Translations under genes and position numbers: made by a program
Shown: piece after piece, positions 1 to 6,061 of the stretch
Position numbering within the stretch: position 1 is the stretch's first letter
How the letters are laid out: the number at the start of each line of letters is the position of its first letter
The notes under the pieces: model-generated
What the model saw: the letters and a program-made list of their open reading frames with translations, nothing else
Database searches by the model: none
What the model was told of the DNA's origin: nothing
Assembly: GCA_023700845.1 (NCBI GenBank)
Contig: JAMPYD010000065.1
Coordinates: forward strand, 1 to 8,200
Reading direction: 5' to 3'
Origin: Elusimicrobiota bacterium
Lineage (GTDB): Bacteria; Elusimicrobiota; Elusimicrobia; UBA1565; UBA9628
Length of the DNA stretch: 8,200 nucleotides

Positions 1-953
1 GCGGCGGCGAGCGTCGCCGCGCCGCCCTGCTCCGCCTCGAGCTCGGCGACCACGCCGCGGCGGGCGCGATGTTCGACCGCCTCGTCCGGGAGAGCCCCGG
101 CGACGCGCTGCTGCGCGTGGACGCGGCCGCCGCGGCCGCCGCCGGCGGGCGCCGCGCGGCGGCGCTGGGCCGCCTCGCCGAGGCCCGCGAGCGCTCTCCC
201 GACGCCGGGACCTTGCGCCGCGTCGCGGCGCTGTACCTGGAGCTCGATGACGACGCCGCGGCGGCCTCGGTCCTGCGCGGCCTTCCCCCGCTCGACGCCC
301 GGCTCGAGCTCGGCCTCGCCGCCCGCGCCGTCCGCGCCGGGGACAAGGCCGCGGCGCTGCGCCGCCTCGAGGCGGCGCGGACGCTGAGCCCCGCGTTCGA
401 GGAGCGCCGCCTGATGCTCTCCCTCTACCGCGGCCTCGACGAGCCCGCGCCCGCGCGCGAGCTCCTCGAGGGGCTGCTCCTCGCCGCGCCGCGCGACCCG
501 GGGCTGCGCGTCGAGCTCGCCGCGCTCGCGGCCCGCGGCGGCGACCGCGCCGCGGCCTCGGCGGCGCTCGGCGAGGCGAGGGCCCTGAGCCCCGGGCCCG
601 AGGACCGCCGCCGGATGGCGCTGCTCCATCAGGACCTCGAGGACCACGCGTCGGCCGCGGCCCTGCTCTCGGAGCTCGTCGCCGAGCAGCCCCGGAACGC
701 GTCCCTGCGCGGCGACCTCGGCCTGTGCCGCTATCTCGAAGGGCGCCCCGACGAGGCCATCGTGGAGCTGCGCGCGGCGCTCGCGCTCGATCCCGCGGCC
801 TTGCCCGCGCTGCTCACCTTGGGCTCGATCTACGCGTCTCAGAAGCGCTTCGACCTCGAGCGCGCGCTGTACGCCGCGGCGCCGGCCGCCGGCGGGGACC
901 CCGCGCTGCGCGCGCTCCTGCGTGCGCGCCGCGCCGAGCTGGCCGAGCCCTGA
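1..953 (+). CDS. TPR-repeat protein, C-terminal part (5' end outside window)
   Basis: The reading frame is open from base 3 to the TGA at 951-953, giving 316 visible residues. The first ATG (base 69) is probably internal, because the 22 codons before it already read as TPR-like sequence (LLRLELGDHAAAGAMFDRL). The visible protein is alanine- and leucine-rich paired helices with no membrane segment. Units recur every 64-67 residues, each about two TPRs, marked by SP/DP followed by an arginine-rich helix and a block like LYxxLxDxAxAxxLL. The final unit (GRPDEAIVELRAALALDP) matches the TPR consensus well. TPR domains usually act as protein-binding scaffolds; no catalytic motif is visible. Its last ~150 residues are paralogous to the C-terminus of the membrane-TPR protein at 3343-5862, so a membrane domain upstream is possible but unseen. 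The stop overlaps the next gene's start. Confidence 0.85.
   Translation, partial: GGERRRAALLRLELGDHAAAGAMFDRLVRESPGDALLRVDAAAAAAAGGRRAAALGRLAEARERSPDAGTLRRVAALYLELDDDAAAASVLRGLPPLDARLELGLAARAVRAGDKAAALRRLEAARTLSPAFEERRLMLSLYRGLDEPAPARELLEGLLLAAPRDPGLRVELAALAARGGDRAAASAALGEARALSPGPEDRRRMALLHQDLEDHASAAALLSELVAEQPRNASLRGDLGLCRYLEGRPDEAIVELRAALALDPAALPALLTLGSIYASQKRFDLERALYAAAPAAGGDPALRALLRARRAELAEP
195..791 (+). repeat. 64-67-residue double-TPR units in the first protein
   Basis: Equivalent SP/DP positions fall at bases 195, 387, 588 and 789, giving spacings of 64, 67 and 67 codons. Each unit is a pair of helical hairpins, consistent with two TPRs of about 34 residues that alternate in sequence. 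The same layout, with spacings of 64 and 67 codons, occurs at the end of the gene at 3343-5862. Confidence 0.65.
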
Positions 954-955
954 TG
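951..955 (+). other. Stop/start overlap TGATG joining the first two genes
   Basis: The TGA of the upstream gene (951-953) shares its A with the ATG of the next gene (953-955). There is no convincing Shine-Dalgarno sequence just upstream, so translation of the second gene probably depends on ribosomes terminating on the first (inference from the overlap). Confidence 0.75.
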
Positions 956-3346
956 GACGAGCTCAAGCTCGGCATCGAGCGCTTCAACGCGGGCCGGTTC
1001 GAGGAGGCGCTGCGGCTGTTCCGGGCCGCCCGTCCCGCCGGCCCCGAGGCGCGCGTGTTCGCGGGGCACGCGCTCGACGCGCTCGACCGTCCGGAGGAGG
1101 CTCTGAGCGCCTTCGTCGCGGCCGCCGAGGGCTTCCCCCTCCACGCGCCCGCCTACGACGGCCTCGGCGCCTTGGCCTTGCGCCGCGCGGCCCGGCTCGG
1201 CGGGGCGGGCTGGCGCCGCCTCCTCGCCATGAAGCCGCGCGCTCCGGCGGCGCGCCGCCTCCTCGCCGGCGCGCTTTCGTCCTGCGCACAAGGCTTCCTC
1301 GCCGCGGGACGCCCCGACGCGGCCGAGGCCGCGCTGCGCCGCCTGCTCGCCCTGCGGCCGCGCGACCCGGGTCCGCGCCGGCGGCTCATCGAGCTGTTCC
1401 GCATGCGCGCCCAGGAGAGCGCGACCGCCGGAGACCTCCCCGCGGCCGAGGAGTCCCTGCGCCGCGCGCTGGCGCTGTCGCCCGCCGACGAGGAGAGCCG
1501 GCGCCTGCTCGCCGGCCACCTCCGCCTGCGCGCCCACGCGCTCACCGCCGAGCTCAAGCTCGCTCCGGCGGAGCGCGCGCTGCGCGAGGCGGTCTCGGTG
1601 GCGCCGCGCGACGCCCGCTCCCGCCGCCGCCTGGGCGAGCTGCTGCATCAGCGCGGGCTGGACCATCAGACCGGCGGACGCATGGACGCGGCGGAGAAGT
1701 CGCTGCGCGCGGCGCTGGCCCTGCGGCCGGGCGACGCGAAGTCGCGCCACCGGCTGCTCGAGCTGCTGCGCGCGCGGGCCCGCGCGCTGGCCGACGGCGG
1801 CCGGCCGGACCTCGCGGAGAGGACCTTGCGCCGGGCGCTCGCCTTCGAGCCGAAGGACAAGGAGGCCCGGCGCGGGCTCCTCGAGCTTTTGAGGGCGCCC
1901 GGGGACGAGCGCGCCCTGCGCCGCGCCCTGGCCTTCGAGCCCGGCGATAACGAGTCCCGCCGCCTCCTCGTCGAGCTCCTGCGTTCGCGCGTCGAGGAAG
2001 CCCTGGCCGCGGACGCCCCGGCGAAGACGGCCGTCGCCGCGCGCGCCGCGTTGGCCTTCTCCCGGAACGACCGCGAGGTCCGCCTGCGCCTCGCCGAGCT
2101 CCTGCGCGCCCGCGGCCTCGACGCATTGTTCGCGCGGCGGCTCGCCCGCGCCGAGGCGCTGTTCCGGCTCGTGCTGCGCTGCGACCCGGGAGACCCCTCG
2201 GCCTGCCTGAGCCTCGCGTCCGCCGCCGCCGCCGCGGGACGCGGCGCGGCGGAGAAGGCCTGGCTGCGCCGCGCGGCGGCGCTGGCCCGCAGGCGAGGGG
2301 CGCTCGGCGAGGAGTTCAAGGCGCTGATGAAGCTGCGCCGCGGCAAGGAAGCCGTCGCCGCGGCCGAGCGCATCCTCGACCGCCGTCCCGGGCTCGACGA
2401 CCTGCGCTGCTTCTGGGATCCCTGGGAGTGGGACGAGCGCGCGCCGCGCGAGGAGCTGCTCCGCGAGCTGGCGGCCTTCGAGCGGTCCCTCGGCCCGAAG
2501 CCCCGCGGCCCCTGGCTCCATTACTACCGCGGCTTCCTGAGCGGCCCCGCGGGGCTCGCGCATTTCGAGCGCCTCGAGGCCTTCCCCGCCAAGCGCTACG
2601 CCTGGATGTGGTTCCGCGCCGCCTCGGCGGCGCTGCTGGCCGGGGAGTTCGAGCGCGCGGCCGTCTGGTTCGAGCGCTGCCTCGCCGGGGAGCCCGCGGA
2701 CTGGCGGGCGCATTGCTTCCTGGCCGAAGCCTACCTGTGCCTCGGCCGCCGCGCCGACGCGTTCGCCGGGATGGACCGCGCGCTGAAGGCGGCGCCGGAG
2801 AGCGAGGCGGGGCAGGTCCTGGCCTGGCGAGGCGCCTTCGAGCTGTGGCTCGGCCGCTACGAAGAGGCGCTCGCCTTGCTCGACCGCGCCGCCGCGCTCG
2901 GCGCGCAGTGCGCGTTCTGCTGGCGGGGCGCGGCCCTGCTCAAGCTCGGCCGCCCCGAGGAGGCCCTCGCCGAGCTCGACCGCACCTTGTCCTTGTTCCC
3001 CCTCGACTTCGAGGCGTACGTGTGGCGCGGCGAGGCCAAGCGCGCGCTCGGACGCCCGCGCGAGGCGCTCGAGGACCTCGACGAGCGCGCCGCCAAGGAC
3101 CGCGACCTCGCCACGCCGGTGTGGCTGTGGGCCCGCTTCAACCGCGCGCTCGCCAAGGCCGCCCTCGGCGACGCGGCCGGCATGGACGCGGAGTTCGCGG
3201 CCATCCCCGCCGCCGTCGTCGACCACCTGCGGGCGAGGACCGGGCTCGAGAGGACCGAGGACCTCCTCGAGGCCGGGCTGCGCCTGAGCCGGGGCTTCCG
3301 CCGCGACGAGTACGGTCAGGCCATCTGGATGCGGAACGGCGCGTGA
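953..3346 (+). CDS. Large soluble TPR protein with 41-residue repeat array
   Basis: The 797-residue protein starts at the ATG overlapping the previous stop. The frame is open upstream to 725, but the residues from 953 (MDELKLGIERFNAGRFEEAL) begin directly with a TPR, while the upstream part overlaps another gene and looks like shadow. No signal peptide or membrane segment is visible, so it is probably cytoplasmic. Layout: TPR-like hairpins at 1-87; an array of 41-residue TPR-like repeats at 88-404; a less regular helical stretch to about 480; a tryptophan-rich junction (FWDPWEWDE) near 490; canonical 34-residue TPRs at about 547-716; and a non-TPR tail with YGQAIWM near the end. A CxxC pair lies at 653 and 656. 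No enzyme motif was recognised, so a scaffold or assembly role is inferred from fold alone. Its position between two paralogous TPR proteins suggests it works with them. The exact family is unknown to me. Confidence 0.9.
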   Translation: MDELKLGIERFNAGRFEEALRLFRAARPAGPEARVFAGHALDALDRPEEALSAFVAAAEGFPLHAPAYDGLGALALRRAARLGGAGWRRLLAMKPRAPAARRLLAGALSSCAQGFLAAGRPDAAEAALRRLLALRPRDPGPRRRLIELFRMRAQESATAGDLPAAEESLRRALALSPADEESRRLLAGHLRLRAHALTAELKLAPAERALREAVSVAPRDARSRRRLGELLHQRGLDHQTGGRMDAAEKSLRAALALRPGDAKSRHRLLELLRARARALADGGRPDLAERTLRRALAFEPKDKEARRGLLELLRAPGDERALRRALAFEPGDNESRRLLVELLRSRVEEALAADAPAKTAVAARAALAFSRNDREVRLRLAELLRARGLDALFARRLARAEALFRLVLRCDPGDPSACLSLASAAAAAGRGAAEKAWLRRAAALARRRGALGEEFKALMKLRRGKEAVAAAERILDRRPGLDDLRCFWDPWEWDERAPREELLRELAAFERSLGPKPRGPWLHYYRGFLSGPAGLAHFERLEAFPAKRYAWMWFRAASAALLAGEFERAAVWFERCLAGEPADWRAHCFLAEAYLCLGRRADAFAGMDRALKAAPESEAGQVLAWRGAFELWLGRYEEALALLDRAAALGAQCAFCWRGAALLKLGRPEEALAELDRTLSLFPLDFEAYVWRGEAKRALGRPREALEDLDERAAKDRDLATPVWLWARFNRALAKAALGDAAGMDAEFAAIPAAVVDHLRARTGLERTEDLLEAGLRLSRGFRRDEYGQAIWMRNGA
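1214..2164 (+). repeat. Array of eight TPR-like repeats, mostly 41 residues (123 bp)
   Basis: Copies begin at bases 1214, 1337, 1460, 1583, 1706, 1829, 1919 and 2042, each opening with a motif like RRALALxPxD. Seven copies are exactly 41 codons. The sixth (1829-1918) is 30 codons, lacking 11. A ninth opening motif at 2165 starts a divergent unit. The consensus resembles a TPR whose first helix is longer by seven residues: P-x-D, an arginine-rich LLELLRAR helix, a G-R-P/D turn, then an AExxLRRAL helix. The sixth and seventh copies share an identical opening (RRALAFEP), which suggests a relatively recent duplication. Confidence 0.85.
3343..3346 (+). other. GTGA stop/start overlap joining second and third genes
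   Basis: A GTG start (3343-3345) overlaps the TGA stop (3344-3346) of the upstream gene by four bases. A weak GGAA sits at 3333-3336, six bases before it. No in-frame ATG lies close by: the next methionine downstream (residue 40) would remove the first membrane helix and the DTD motif. Confidence 0.7.
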
Positions 3347-5862
3347 GGGCCGCCGCCCTCGCAGCGGCCGCGCTGTTCTGCTGGGCGCTGGCGGACGTCT
3401 CCCCCGCGCTGTACCGCCCCGGCGAGGCGATCGACACCGACGTCTATCATTCCGGGGAGATGCTCCTGCACGGGATCAAATACCGCGCGACGACGGAGAA
3501 CTACCACCTCCCGTTGTCCTCGATCTCCTCGGCTCTGGCGCACAACCACGTCCCCCCGGGCGACGGCTCCCTGCGCCGGCGGCTCTCGGCGGCCGCCGCC
3601 ATCCTGCTGCTGCTCGCCCTCGGCGTGGAGCTCGGCGCGCCCTGGCACGGCCTTCTCGGCGCGGCCTTGCTGCTGTTCGTCTCGCGCTTCCCTCTCCCCG
3701 TCACGCTGGCCGGGAGCTGGCACGGCCATTGGGGACACCTCCAGTCCTTCTTCACTGTGCTCGTGCTCGGCGCGGCCGGCCTCATGGCGCGCCACCTGCG
3801 CGCCCCCTCGCGCGCCGGAGCCTGGGCCGTCGCCCTCGCTCTCGGAGCGTCCCTGCTCTATCGCTCGACCATGGTCTTCTTCCCGCCCCTGCTCGCGCTG
3901 TTCCACCTGGGCACGCTGAAGCGCGAGCCGTCGCGAGAGGACTGGAAGACCGCGGCCGTCCTCGGCCTGGCGCCGTACGCCTTCCTGCTGCCGTGGATCG
4001 CGTCGAACTGGGCCGTGCACGGCCGCTTCATCCCGCTCGAGGACGGCGAGGCGGCCCCGATCATCGTCGGCGGCGTGCTCGGCCACGTCGAGAAGGAGTG
4101 GGCGCGCGTCCCCGCCTCGCTCGACCTCGCGGCGCGGGGCACGTTCGAGACCTTGCTCTGGGCGCTCGACCGGATCCAGGCCGACCCCGCCGCCTATCTG
4201 ACGGGCTACGTCCGCCGCCTGTATTTCATCTTCCTCCTCAACCCCTTGCTCTTCCTCTTCGCCGGCCTCGCCTTCTGGTTCAACCGCCGCAGCCGGGCGT
4301 TCCTGGCGCTGGGTCTGCTGTGCGGCTACTGGGTGCTGGCGCACGCCTGCATGTCGATCCTGCGGGAGTACTTCGACCCGCTGTGGCCCCTGCTCGCCGC
4401 CGCCGCCGGGGCCGGCCTGGCGCCCTTCCTCAAGGCCGCGCCGCCCGCCGGCGCGCGCAAGGCCTCCGGCGTCTTGCTGACGGGGGCGCTCGCCGCCGTC
4501 CTGGGGCTGTGCGTGTTCGTCCACGCGACGCTTGCCGCCCACGCCTGGGCGCTGACGCGCGGCGGCGCCGCCGGCGAGGCCCGGCGCCTCGACGCCGCGA
4601 TCGCCCGCCATCCCGGCCTCGCCGGACCGCGCTTCGAGCGGGGCATGCGCCGCCTCGAGGCCGGGGCCGTCGCCGAGGCGGAGCCCGACCTGGACGAGGC
4701 CGCCCGCCTCGAGCCGGGGAACGCCCTGAACGCGCGCATGCTGCGCTGGGCGGTCCTGCACCGGCGCGCCTCCGCCGGGGAGGCCGCCGCGACCGCCCTC
4801 CTCGCGTCCGAGCTGCTCGCGGCGAAGCCGCGCCCGGCGTCCTTGCTCGGGCCGGTCTGCGCGCGCCCCCGCGCCGACCCGGCGCTCCGGGAGGACTGCC
4901 TCGCGCATCATCTCTCGCGCGCCGAGGACGCGGGGGCCGCGCGCGCGCAGGTCATGAGCGCGCTCGCCGCCGCCGAGCGCCTCGGCCCCGGACCCGCGGA
5001 CCGGGCGCGCATGCTCCGGCTCCATCGGAGCAAAAAAGAATACGTCCCGGCCCCGCCCCCCGCGCCCGTCCCGCCGAAGCGGGACCCCGCCGCCGCGCTC
5101 ATCGAGCGGGCCGCCTTCGCCGCCGCGACGGACCGCGCCGCGGCGCGGTCCGCGCTGGCCGAGGCGCGCGCGCTCGACCCCGCGCCCGCCCACGCGCGCC
5201 GCATGGCCGGGCTCTACCGCCACCTCGGGGACCACGCCGCGGCGCAGGAGCTGCTCACGGGACTCCTCGCCTTGCCCGACGCGGAGCTCCCCGCCCCGCG
5301 CGCCGCGCTCGCCGCCGAGGCCGTCGACCTCCGCCTCGAGCGCGCCTCCGCCGCCCTGCGGACCGGGGACCGCGCCGCGGCCCTCGAGGCGCTCGCCGCG
5401 GCGTCCGCCCTCTCCCCCGGCGCGCCCGCGCGCCGCCGCCTGGCCGAGCTCTACACGGAGCTCGAGGAGCGCGCGCCCGCCCGGGCTTTGCTCGACGCGC
5501 TGATCCGCGCCGCGCCCGCCGAGGCGGGGCTGCGCGTCGCGCGCGCCGCCGTCGCCGACGACCGCGAACGCGCTCTCGCCGATCTCAAGGAAGCGGCCGC
5601 GCTGCGCCCGAGCTTGGAAGAACGCCGCCGCATGGCCTACCTGCGCCAGGATCTCAAGGATCACGCCGGTGCGTTGGCCTTATTGGACGGGCTCGTCAAG
5701 GAGCGCCCCAAGGACGCCTCGTTGCGCGCCGACCGCGGCCTGAGCCTCTACCTCAACGGCCGCGAGGCGGACGCGCTCGCCGAGCTCGAGGCGGCGCTGA
5801 AGCTCGACCCCGGGCTCGAGGCCGCGTCGGCGACCAGGGCCGCCATCCGCGCGGCGCGCTAG
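3343..5862 (+). CDS. Membrane glycosyltransferase-like (GT-C) protein fused to C-terminal TPR domain
   Basis: The 839-residue protein probably starts at the GTG overlapping the previous gene. Residues 3-17 form a first membrane helix, followed at once by D31-T-D33, the place where GT-C enzymes (PMT, ArnT, GT39/GT83) carry their catalytic acidic pair. Further hydrophobic segments run to about residue 398, some ten in all. GT39-like landmarks are R174 in a membrane helix, PWIASNWAVHGRF (217-229, resembling the PWxxRNxxxFGRF stretch) and REYFDPLWP (341-349, resembling RYxxPxxP). A histidine-rich loop, HGHWGH, lies at 127-132. The family transfers sugars from polyprenyl-phosphate donors at the outer face of the inner membrane; donor and acceptor here are unknown. 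TPR-like repeats fill 400-839, broken by a proline-rich linker (567-582). The layout recalls eukaryotic TMTC O-mannosyltransferases, also membrane-TPR fusions; relatedness is not shown. It might instead be a non-catalytic membrane-TPR protein. Confidence 0.85.
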   Translation: MRAAALAAAALFCWALADVSPALYRPGEAIDTDVYHSGEMLLHGIKYRATTENYHLPLSSISSALAHNHVPPGDGSLRRRLSAAAAILLLLALGVELGAPWHGLLGAALLLFVSRFPLPVTLAGSWHGHWGHLQSFFTVLVLGAAGLMARHLRAPSRAGAWAVALALGASLLYRSTMVFFPPLLALFHLGTLKREPSREDWKTAAVLGLAPYAFLLPWIASNWAVHGRFIPLEDGEAAPIIVGGVLGHVEKEWARVPASLDLAARGTFETLLWALDRIQADPAAYLTGYVRRLYFIFLLNPLLFLFAGLAFWFNRRSRAFLALGLLCGYWVLAHACMSILREYFDPLWPLLAAAAGAGLAPFLKAAPPAGARKASGVLLTGALAAVLGLCVFVHATLAAHAWALTRGGAAGEARRLDAAIARHPGLAGPRFERGMRRLEAGAVAEAEPDLDEAARLEPGNALNARMLRWAVLHRRASAGEAAATALLASELLAAKPRPASLLGPVCARPRADPALREDCLAHHLSRAEDAGAARAQVMSALAAAERLGPGPADRARMLRLHRSKKEYVPAPPPAPVPPKRDPAAALIERAAFAAATDRAAARSALAEARALDPAPAHARRMAGLYRHLGDHAAAQELLTGLLALPDAELPAPRAALAAEAVDLRLERASAALRTGDRAAALEALAAASALSPGAPARRRLAELYTELEERAPARALLDALIRAAPAEAGLRVARAAVADDRERALADLKEAAALRPSLEERRRMAYLRQDLKDHAGALALLDGLVKERPKDASLRADRGLSLYLNGREADALAELEAALKLDPGLEAASATRAAIRAAR
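5176..5811 (+). repeat. C-terminal double-TPR repeats paralogous to the first protein
   Basis: SP/DP-type landmarks lie at bases 5176, 5413, 5605 and 5806, giving spacings of 79, 64 and 67 codons. The block at 5632-5811 aligns without gaps to 615-794 of the first gene, with 37 of 60 residues identical by hand count. Shared strings include QDL, KDASLR/RNASLR, and ELEAALKLDP against ELRAALALDP. Confidence 0.8.
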
Positions 5863-5870
5863 GCTAGCGC
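5856..5870. other. Perfect 15-base palindrome containing both convergent stop codons
   Basis: GCGCTAGGCTAGCGC has seven-base arms around a single central G (5863). The left arm holds the plus-strand gene's CGC TAG ending, and the right arm holds the mirror-image CGC TAG ending of the minus-strand small gene. As RNA it could form a short hairpin (GCGCT/AGCGC stem, five-base loop) in either direction. No T-tract follows on either strand, so a role as a bidirectional terminator is possible but unproven. The symmetry may simply reflect both genes ending in the same codon and stop. Confidence 0.45.
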
Positions 5871-6031
5871 TCGAACTGGGAGCAGGCGCGCTTGGCGAGC
5901 AAGGAGGAAGCGACCTCCTCCCCTCGACGGACGCACACGTAGTCCACGGCGCCGTACGGCTGGGCGCGGACCTCGGTCCACCGGCAGCGGGCGCAGCAGT
6001 CCTTCTCGCGGTCCGTCTGGTCGTTATCCAT
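5864..6031 (-). CDS. 55-residue cysteine-rich small protein, putative metal-binding
   Basis: An ATG at 6031 opens a 55-codon frame ending in TAG at 5864. A good Shine-Dalgarno (GAAGGG, 6043-6038) lies six bases before the ATG. The protein begins MDNDQTDREKDCCARCRW and ends KRACSQFER. Cysteines are at 12, 13, 16, 33 and 50. C13-x2-C16 followed by C33 and C50, with 16 residues between each, fits a four-cysteine metal site. The ending C-x2-F-E resembles small CxxC...C...C proteins common in bacteria and archaea, mostly uncharacterised. Zinc or iron binding is an inference. It is the last gene of the minus-strand operon, 30 bases after the DMT-like gene, and ends one base from the opposing gene's stop. 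No signal peptide is seen, so it is probably cytoplasmic. Confidence 0.65.
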   Translation of the reverse strand: MDNDQTDREKDCCARCRWTEVRAQPYGAVDYVCVRRGEEVASSLLAKRACSQFER

Positions 6032-6037
6032 GAACGA

Positions 6038-6043
6038 CCCTTC
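6038..6043 (-). promoter_or_regulatory. Ribosome binding site of the cysteine-rich small gene
   Basis: GAAGGG on the minus strand with a six-base spacer to the ATG at 6031. It lies in the 30-base gap after the DMT-like gene's stop, and it is the main evidence for this start and for the short gene being real. Confidence 0.6.
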
Positions 6044-6061
6044 GCAACGGTCCGGCCAGCG

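Noticed and set aside
121..150. GCC/GCG-rich simple-sequence repeat
   Set aside because: It is a stretch of alanine codons in a TPR helix, not a regular microsatellite.
2909..2920. CxxC motif in the soluble TPR protein as a metal or redox site
   Set aside because: A single CAFC pair sits inside a TPR helix with no partner cysteines nearby, which is weak support for a functional site.
839..3226. Long open frame on the minus strand (795 codons) opposite the soluble TPR gene
   Set aside because: In very GC-rich DNA antisense frames lack stop codons by composition. The translation is low-complexity G/A/R/E sequence without domains, while the plus-strand frame has clear repeats.
5031..5038. Programmed -1 frameshift site (A AAA AAG type)
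   Set aside because: The gene reads AGC AAA AAA GAA, so the heptamer is not in the phase needed for tandem slippage, and the alternative frame encodes no recognisable domain.
3316..5664. Long open frame on the minus strand (782 codons) opposite the membrane-TPR gene
   Set aside because: Same compositional artefact: no hydrophobic segments or motifs, and it is fully covered by the plus-strand gene with membrane helices and TPRs.
3729..5867. Plus-strand 712-codon frame overlapping the membrane-TPR gene
   Set aside because: The translation is almost all Arg, Ala, Pro and Gly with no recognisable fold, typical of an out-of-frame shadow of a GC-rich gene.
5902..5919. Hairpin AGGAGG-AAGCGA-CCTCCT as a terminator for the plus-strand operon
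   Set aside because: Only six base pairs, no following T-tract on either strand, and it lies within the small cysteine-rich gene, where codons can explain it.
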